Source: JAJRXK01 sp964593155 (GTDB lineage Bacteria > Krumholzibacteriota > Krumholzibacteriia > JAJRXK01). From it: 11,779 bases of DNA. Location of the stretch: contig CAZQHE010000127.1 in assembly GCA_964593155.1 (NCBI GenBank), positions 1 to 11,779 of the forward strand, written 5' to 3'. The position numbers and the translations under genes were made by a program. The stretch's first letter is position 1, and each line of letters starts with the position of its first letter. The notes below the pieces were generated by a model. That model did no database searches. It worked only from the letters and a program-made list of their open reading frames with translations, and was not told the origin of the DNA. Positions 6,596 to 11,779 of this stretch are shown piece by piece.

Positions 6596-7111
6596 ATGAA
6601 TCTCGCCGTACGCACCACGGTTCGTCGTTTCCCGATGTTCCTCCTCGCTCTCGGTTGTCTGCTCGCGTTGCCGACGACTTCGAGTGCCGAGGGCGAGCGC
6701 GTGCTCGACGTCAACGCCGCCGAGATCGAGAAGATGCTCGACGGGATCCGGCCCGAGGATCCCTCGCGCTACGGCCTCCTTGCTCTCCCCGAGGAAGCCG
6801 TCCGGGTCCTCGCGCCCGAGATGCGCGCGATCCGCTCGGCGCTGGTTGCCGAGCAGGACCGGGTGGCCGCGCTGCGCACCCGGATCGAGACCGCCACCGC
6901 GGCCCGCGACGGGGCGGCCGTCCTCGCGCTGCAACGCGAGGTCGAGGCGACGCGCCGGGCGACCGAGGTCCGGATCGTCGAGATCCAGATCCGCCACGCC
7001 CGCGACCGCGGTGACGACACGACCGTGAAGGACCTCGAGGCCGCGCTCGAGCGCATGCGCCGCGAGGGCATCACGGGAACCCCCCAGGAGCGACGCGAGC
7101 CTCCGCGCTGA
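6596..7111 (+). CDS. Small exported coiled-coil protein of unknown function
   Basis: The protein has 171 residues. A Sec signal peptide is clear: basic residues at 6-11 (RTTVRR), a hydrophobic core at 12-25 (FPMFLLALGCLLAL) and a likely cleavage site after TTSSA (A31). Cys21 lies inside the hydrophobic core in ALGC, which is a poor lipobox, so a lipoprotein is less likely. The mature part is charged and almost wholly helical. Residues ~75-155 are rich in heptad-like Ala/Leu/Arg/Glu and should form a coiled coil (for example VAALRTRIETATAARDGAAV), and the tail is Pro/Arg-rich. It superficially resembles small periplasmic helical proteins, but I cannot assign a family. It lies 80 bp upstream of the large secreted metallopeptidase gene on the same strand; a shared role is possible but not shown. 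Confidence 0.75.
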   Translation: MNLAVRTTVRRFPMFLLALGCLLALPTTSSAEGERVLDVNAAEIEKMLDGIRPEDPSRYGLLALPEEAVRVLAPEMRAIRSALVAEQDRVAALRTRIETATAARDGAAVLALQREVEATRRATEVRIVEIQIRHARDRGDDTTVKDLEAALERMRREGITGTPQERREPPR

Positions 7112-7136
7112 CGCGGTCCGGCTCGTTCCCGTTCGT

Positions 7137-7156
7137 CCGCGCGCCGGAGCGCGCGG
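7137..7156. terminator. Strong GC hairpin between the coiled-coil and metallopeptidase genes
   Basis: CCGCGCGC (7137-7144) pairs perfectly with GCGCGCGG (7149-7156) around a CGGA loop. It lies 25 nt after the coiled-coil stop and 35 nt before the metallopeptidase start. No T-run follows. It may be a weak or factor-assisted terminator, or a structure in the leader of the next gene. Confidence 0.4.
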
Positions 7157-7179
7157 TCCCGATCCACGCTCGCTGCTGC

Positions 7180-7185
7180 GGAGGT
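7180..7185 (+). promoter_or_regulatory. Ribosome binding site deciding a GTG start
   Basis: GGAGGT lies 6 nt before the GTG at 7192. It supports this GTG as the start of the metallopeptidase gene, and the predicted protein begins directly with a signal peptide. Confidence 0.8.
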
Positions 7186-7191
7186 CTTCCC

Positions 7192-10100
7192 GTGTCCCGT
7201 CGTCTTCTCGTGTTCGCGTCCCTTCTGATCCTGTTCGTGCCGACCGCGGCGCGAGCCACCGTCGGACCGCCCGTCGGTTTCACCCTGGTCCACGAGCCGG
7301 CGGCCGCCCGCGCCGGCGAGGCCTACCGCGGCGTCCTGCGGGTCCGGGCGGGGCAGCCCCTCACGCTGGCCGACCTCGATCTCGCCGGGAACGGTTGGGC
7401 GGTGCGTTTCGAGCGCGCGATCGCCGATCTCGAACTCGGCGCCGGCGACTCCGTCGACCTGCCCTTCGTCGGCACGCCGAGCGATCCGTCCGTGCCGTTG
7501 CGCGTGACCGCGCGGATGGGCGAGCGCACCGTGGGCAAGGCCTTCGACCTGAGCCCGCGCGCCTACCGCGAGCAGGTCGACGTGAGCGCGATGGCCGAGA
7601 ACCCGCTCGGCCGTGCGATTCCGCACCCCGGCGTGGTTCCGGATCCGGACCTGCGCCCCGCGCCGGCTCCGGAGCGGGCGGCGAAGGACCGCACGCCGTC
7701 GCTGGCCACGATCGTCGACGAGAGTGGTGACGTGGCGCTCGAGCGCGACGCCGGCGAGCTGGGCAAGCGCCGGTCGATCACCATCGAGGGTCGCTTCGTC
7801 TACGCCCGCGACGACGGGCAGACCCTCGGTGTGGACAACGCGACCGTGCGCGTGTTCGACGAGGACAGCACCTTCGACACGGAGCTCGCCGAGGGTCTGA
7901 CCGACGCCAACGGCTACTACAGCTTCACCTTCGACTGGGATCCCTGCGCGCTGTGCGACAAGCGTCCCGACATCTACGTCGAGTTCGAGCTGGCCAACTC
8001 CGAGGTCGTCGTCGAGTCGGCGTCGTTCGAGGTGAACTACCGTTTCGCGAGCGGCACCCTGGGCGATTTCGAGGGCAGCTACCACGACTTCGGGTGGCTC
8101 GGGCCCTCCGACGAGAGCCTCCAGGCCGGCCCGCACATCTTCAACCACGTCCTGCGCTCGTGGCGCTGGGTCGTGAACAACACGCCCTACGATCCGCCCT
8201 CGGTCGACGTCCAGTGGCCCGACGGCGACACCGGGGCCTTCTACCGTCCCTTCTTCGAAGAGATCCACATGTCGAGCGGGCGCCAGTGGAACGAGGCCAC
8301 CTGCGCGCACGAGTACGGCCATCACTTCATCCACAACTTCGCGCAGAGCCAGACGCCGGACTACTGCAACGGGATCTGCGACAGTCCCACCGACTGGTAC
8401 GAGTTCTGGGACGATGGCTGTGGCCACTGCATCTGGTGCGAGGAGACCGACAACGACGCCTGGAACGAGGGCTGGCCGAACTGGCTGGCCGACGTCGTCA
8501 CCCGTGATCACCTGTCCACCTATGGCTACGCGGTGATGAACACGCGCGACATGGAGGATCCGCGGCAGTGCGACGGCAGTTACGACCCGCCGCGGATCAC
8601 CGAGGGCTTCCTGGCCGCGCTGCTGCGCGACATCGAGGACGCGGACAACGAGGACCAGCCCGACTTCGACGGCGACGACCGGATGAACTGGGGCGCCGAC
8701 GAGATCTTCACGGTGACCGTGCAGGACGATCCGCTCACGCCGGTGGACTTCCTGGCGAAATTCCTGAGCCGCTACGGAAGCACGCCGGCCATCCGCGAGG
8801 CGATCTGGTTCACCGCGGCGAACAACGGCTACGAGACCGACAACGCGAAGCCGGGCGTGGTGTCGAACCTCACCTCGTCGAGCCACGACGTGAACGTGGC
8901 CTCGCCCGACAACACCATCCGTCTCACGTGGACGACGGCGACCGACGACCAGTCGGGGGTCCAGGGCTACGGGATCTTCGTGTCGTCGAACACGGCGTCG
9001 ATTCCGAGCGCGGTGCTCGACATCGGCGACGTCACCCAGTTCACGACCGATCAGCTCGTTCCCGGCACCTACTACTTCAACATCCGTGCGGTGGACAACT
9101 CCGGGAAGTGGAGTGACGACTACGTCAGTGCCGGGCCGTTCGTCGTGCGCGAACCCGAGCCGGCGAACCTGGTGTTCGACACGAACCCCGGCTGGGGTGG
9201 CTTCGTGGTTCCCCGCACGACCGCCGACAGTGCGCCCACCTTCGTTCCGGCGCCGACCACGCTGCCCGGGAACGTGAAGGAGACCTACTGGAACAGCCGC
9301 ACCGAGAACGTCGGCGAGACCTCGGTGGCGTGCTGCCCGCGCGTGAACGTGCGGATCGACGGTTCCAACGCCTTCAGCAATCCCTTCGACCCGAGCGACG
9401 TCTACGACATCATTGCCGGTCTCGGGCCGTCGACGGCCGACAACTCGCTCGACCAGGGTCCGATCTACGTCAAGGGAGGACGCCACACCTTCGGCGCGCA
9501 CATCGACTCGATCGAGGAGGTGGCCGAGACCTCGGAGACGGACAACTTCACCGCGCAGCAGTGGATCTGGACGCCGCTCGACCTGACCACGGGAGCCATC
9601 GTCGAACGCAACCATCCGCCCGATCGCGACGGGGGTTGGGACGAGGCCACCGGGAGCAAGTGGTACAACGTCGACGGGCTGCGCTTCGACGGCGACGGCT
9701 GGTGGAACGTGGTCTGGGCGCATCCGACCAACGTCGACCGCGACGTCGATCTCCGGTTGCACGAACCCAGCAGCGGGGCGACCGACGGCTTCGACACGAA
9801 CGTCGGCTGGTCCAGCCGCGGCGTCGGACGCCTCGACGCGGTGCTGGTCAACCGCAACGTGACCGGCGCGCAGGACTGGGACGTCGGCGTCCTGCAGGCG
9901 ACCGACGACTACGTCAGCGGCGCGTACCGGGCGGAGCACGTCGAGAGCATCGCCTACTCCTTCGGCGACAGCACCGACAAGCAGCTGCCCTCGGGGGACA
10001 TGCTCCAGGTCTACGAGGTCTACGTGCCCACCAGTGGCGTGGGGCCGGTGAGCGTGACGGTCGAACTCGACCGGGCTCTGGGCCCCGACGACTACCCCGC

Positions 10101-11727
10101 CTTCCAGGCGGCGTGGTTCGGACCGACCTTCGGCACCGGCGACCTCGCCGACGCCGAGGCCCTGGCGATCACGAGCGCTTCGGACGGCCGGCTCCGGCTG
10201 GCCGTCGACGTGCCCGAGGCCGGCTACCACGGTCTGGTCCTGTATCGCGATCCGTCCGAGGGCCAGACCACCTGGGACTACACGATCGAGGTCGACCGGT
10301 CCCCGCCGGACTGGTTCCCGCTGAAGCCCGCGAACTGGTACGCGCCGGTGGTGCCGCATCTCGTCGACGCCGATCTCGTGAACCTGGACGCGCCGACGAC
10401 TCTGCCGGGCAACGCCGATGCGACCTACGTCTCCCTGAACGTGCGCAACGGCGGAGGCACGGGGTCCGACGGGACCTTCCGCATCTTCACGCGGATCGAC
10501 GGAGTCGACGTCACCGGCTCGGTGTGGAGCAACTGGCCCGCGCAACTCACGCGGACCGTCCTCGGGCGCGGGCCGGTGAACGTCGACGGCGGGCGCCACA
10601 CCCTCACTCTGGTGGCCGATCCCCTCGACGAGTACGAGGAGGTCTCGGAGGAGAACAACGTCTTCGGCGAGCAGTGGGTGTGGTCGCCGCTGGCCCTGAC
10701 CCTCGGCACGCCGGTCACGCGCGACCAGCCCTCGGCGCGCACCGTCGGCTGGGACGAGATCAGCACCGCCGAGGCGAAGTGGTTCAACGCCGACGGACTC
10801 CGCACCCCGGTGTTCGAGGAGACCGCCTCCGGCGGGACCTGGGGCATGGTCGCGGCGATGCCGGCCAATGGCTCGGACGTCGACATCCGCTGGCACGAGA
10901 CCTCGACCGGCGCCAAGGACGGCTTCAGCACGAACCTGGCCTACAGCGGTTGGGGTCCGCAGCAGAGCGACCTGCTGCTGGTGAACTTCGGGCAGACCGC
11001 CTACCGCGCCTTCGACGTCGGCGTGCTCGACCAGGGCGGGGCGGGCTACACGGCCGAGGCCGTGTCGTCCGTCGACATCGGTTCGCCCGTCGCGCTCGCG
11101 GGCGGTCCGCACACGATCCCGGCGGGGCACGTGGGGCGGCTCTTCGAGGTCGAGCTGCAGGCGGGCATCCACGTCATGGAGCTGCAGAACCTGTCGGGGG
11201 ACGCGAACCTCGGGTTCTCGCTGCACGGTCCGGAGGCCACGTTCGCGGCGAAGAGCGACGCGCTGGCGGCCTCGTGGTTCGAAGGGGCCGGCGAGGGCGA
11301 GTGGATCACCGTCGACGTGCCGGTCGCGGGTACGCACGCCCTGGTGGTGTGGAAGACCACCACCGCCGACCTCGAGCTCGACTCCGGGTTCGCCCTGCGG
11401 ATCGACGCCGGGATCACCGACGCCCCGCCCGGGCCGGGCGCGATCACGGCGAGCCGTATCCACGGGGTGAAGCCGAATCCCTTCAATCCGCGGACGACCG
11501 TCGCCTTCGACCTGCGCGAGCGGGGGACCGTGTCGCTGGTCGTGCACAACGTGCGCGGCGAGCGCGTACGGACGCTCGTCGGTTCGGACTTCATGGAGTC
11601 CGGCCGCCACGAGGTGGTGTGGAACGGAACCGACGACGACGGCCGTCAGGTGGCCAGCGGGACGTACTTCGTGTCGTTGCGCACGCCGAGTGGGTCGGAC
11701 CAGCGGAAGCTCACCCTGGTCAAGTAG
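7192..11727 (+). CDS. Large secreted zinc metallopeptidase with FN3, duplicated CARDB-type modules and FlgD/T9SS-type sorting module
   Basis: The 1511-residue product starts with a Sec signal peptide (MSRRLLVFASLLILFVPTAARA; cleavage after A22). Domains in order: ~25-190, a beta-rich then disordered Pro-rich part, perhaps a propeptide; ~196-285, a carboxypeptidase-regulatory/CNA-B-like beta-sandwich (GRFVYA, NATVRVFDED, TDANGYYSF); ~310-545, the catalytic region with HEYGHH (H373, E374, H377) and a likely glutamate ligand E426 in NEGWPNWLAD. Between these lies a cysteine group, C392, C396, C410, C413 and C416. Residues ~553-653 are a fibronectin type III domain. Two related ~380-residue modules follow (~655-1035 and ~1036-1415), each with APTTLPGN, GGRHT and W.W.PL.L.. 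blocks like CARDB adhesion domains. Residues 1427-1511 are the sorting module (KPNPFNPRTTVAFDL, HEVVWNGTDDDGRQVASG), like the tail of the first gene. It is probably an extracellular or surface protease; its substrate is unknown. Confidence 0.9.
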   Translation: MSRRLLVFASLLILFVPTAARATVGPPVGFTLVHEPAAARAGEAYRGVLRVRAGQPLTLADLDLAGNGWAVRFERAIADLELGAGDSVDLPFVGTPSDPSVPLRVTARMGERTVGKAFDLSPRAYREQVDVSAMAENPLGRAIPHPGVVPDPDLRPAPAPERAAKDRTPSLATIVDESGDVALERDAGELGKRRSITIEGRFVYARDDGQTLGVDNATVRVFDEDSTFDTELAEGLTDANGYYSFTFDWDPCALCDKRPDIYVEFELANSEVVVESASFEVNYRFASGTLGDFEGSYHDFGWLGPSDESLQAGPHIFNHVLRSWRWVVNNTPYDPPSVDVQWPDGDTGAFYRPFFEEIHMSSGRQWNEATCAHEYGHHFIHNFAQSQTPDYCNGICDSPTDWYEFWDDGCGHCIWCEETDNDAWNEGWPNWLADVVTRDHLSTYGYAVMNTRDMEDPRQCDGSYDPPRITEGFLAALLRDIEDADNEDQPDFDGDDRMNWGADEIFTVTVQDDPLTPVDFLAKFLSRYGSTPAIREAIWFTAANNGYETDNAKPGVVSNLTSSSHDVNVASPDNTIRLTWTTATDDQSGVQGYGIFVSSNTASIPSAVLDIGDVTQFTTDQLVPGTYYFNIRAVDNSGKWSDDYVSAGPFVVREPEPANLVFDTNPGWGGFVVPRTTADSAPTFVPAPTTLPGNVKETYWNSRTENVGETSVACCPRVNVRIDGSNAFSNPFDPSDVYDIIAGLGPSTADNSLDQGPIYVKGGRHTFGAHIDSIEEVAETSETDNFTAQQWIWTPLDLTTGAIVERNHPPDRDGGWDEATGSKWYNVDGLRFDGDGWWNVVWAHPTNVDRDVDLRLHEPSSGATDGFDTNVGWSSRGVGRLDAVLVNRNVTGAQDWDVGVLQATDDYVSGAYRAEHVESIAYSFGDSTDKQLPSGDMLQVYEVYVPTSGVGPVSVTVELDRALGPDDYPAFQAAWFGPTFGTGDLADAEALAITSASDGRLRLAVDVPEAGYHGLVLYRDPSEGQTTWDYTIEVDRSPPDWFPLKPANWYAPVVPHLVDADLVNLDAPTTLPGNADATYVSLNVRNGGGTGSDGTFRIFTRIDGVDVTGSVWSNWPAQLTRTVLGRGPVNVDGGRHTLTLVADPLDEYEEVSEENNVFGEQWVWSPLALTLGTPVTRDQPSARTVGWDEISTAEAKWFNADGLRTPVFEETASGGTWGMVAAMPANGSDVDIRWHETSTGAKDGFSTNLAYSGWGPQQSDLLLVNFGQTAYRAFDVGVLDQGGAGYTAEAVSSVDIGSPVALAGGPHTIPAGHVGRLFEVELQAGIHVMELQNLSGDANLGFSLHGPEATFAAKSDALAASWFEGAGEGEWITVDVPVAGTHALVVWKTTTADLELDSGFALRIDAGITDAPPGPGAITASRIHGVKPNPFNPRTTVAFDLRERGTVSLVVHNVRGERVRTLVGSDFMESGRHEVVWNGTDDDGRQVASGTYFVSLRTPSGSDQRKLTLVK

Positions 11728-11736
11728 TCCGCGGAC

Positions 11737-11773
11737 CCGGGAGCCCTCCCCGACGCGACGGGAGGGCTCCTGG
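11737..11773 (+). terminator. Terminator-like hairpin after the metallopeptidase gene
   Basis: GGAGCCCTCCC (11740-11750) pairs perfectly with GGGAGGGCTCC (11760-11770) around a 9-nt loop, and a G-T wobble plus two C-G pairs extend the stem to 11737/11773. It begins 10 nt after the TAG at 11725-11727. No T-run is visible before the window ends, but the position and the 11-bp perfect stem make a transcription terminator the best reading. Confidence 0.75.
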
Positions 11774-11779
11774 CACGAT

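Noticed and set aside
6596..6691. Reading the coiled-coil protein as a lipoprotein because of Cys21
   Set aside because: The residues before Cys are ALG rather than a proper L-[AS]-[GA] lipobox, and the hydrophobic core continues beyond the Cys to a good signal peptidase I site at SSA.
8308..8322. Assigning the HEYGHH metallopeptidase to a specific named MEROPS family
   Set aside because: HEXXH and a downstream NEGW glutamate are visible, but the cysteine insert and surrounding sequence do not allow a reliable family choice by eye.
6769..11610. A 1613-codon open frame on the minus strand opposite the metallopeptidase gene
   Set aside because: The plus-strand frame has a signal peptide, ribosome binding site, HEXXH motif and recognisable domains. 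The antisense frame is a low-complexity Arg/Val/Gly/His-rich translation without motifs, an expected result of GC-biased third codon positions.

Overview
The DNA is very GC-rich (near 70% by eye, not counted). Two of its proteins end in the same FlgD/T9SS-type C-terminal module (NPFNPRT near the module start, then a VVW.G.DD.G..V.SG.YF.. block). This module, together with the beta-helix tail of the first gene, is typical of secreted proteins from GC-rich candidate phyla around the FCB group (Eisenbacteria, Krumholzibacteriota and relatives). That placement is inferred from protein style only; there is no marker gene in the window.

Layout from left to right: (1) the 3' end of a secreted beta-helix protein with a C-terminal sorting module (2-562, +). 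(2) Convergent to it, a small single-pass membrane protein of unknown function (569-1018, -). (3) After a 152-bp divergent spacer, a bitopic membrane protein whose cytoplasmic half resembles the GTPase-associated protein GAP1 family (1171-3090, +). (4) A NUDIX / metallo-beta-lactamase / winged-helix fusion hydrolase (3170-4630, +). (5) An Xaa-Pro aminopeptidase of the ~600-residue type, with every metal ligand present (4698-6491, +). (6) A spacer with a TCCGGAT repeat cluster and a long hairpin capped by a UACG tetraloop. (7) A small exported coiled-coil protein (6596-7111, +). (8) A 1511-residue secreted zinc metallopeptidase with a regulatory-like domain, an FN3 domain, two copies of a ~380-residue CARDB-type module and the sorting module (7192-11727, +), followed by a strong terminator-like hairpin.

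How the genes might work together: the aminopeptidase and the NUDIX-MBL fusion look like ordinary metabolic or housekeeping hydrolases. The two proteins with sorting modules are probably exported to the cell surface or medium by the same route, and the large metallopeptidase is the main extracellular activity here. The GAP1-like protein is the least conventional gene, because its family is known from GTPase-centred systems but no GTPase lies in this window. I see no RNA genes, CRISPR array, insertion sequence or phage genes. I do not see a clear new multi-gene system; the most unusual items are the GAP1-like membrane protein, the tetraloop hairpin and the architecture of the large metallopeptidase.
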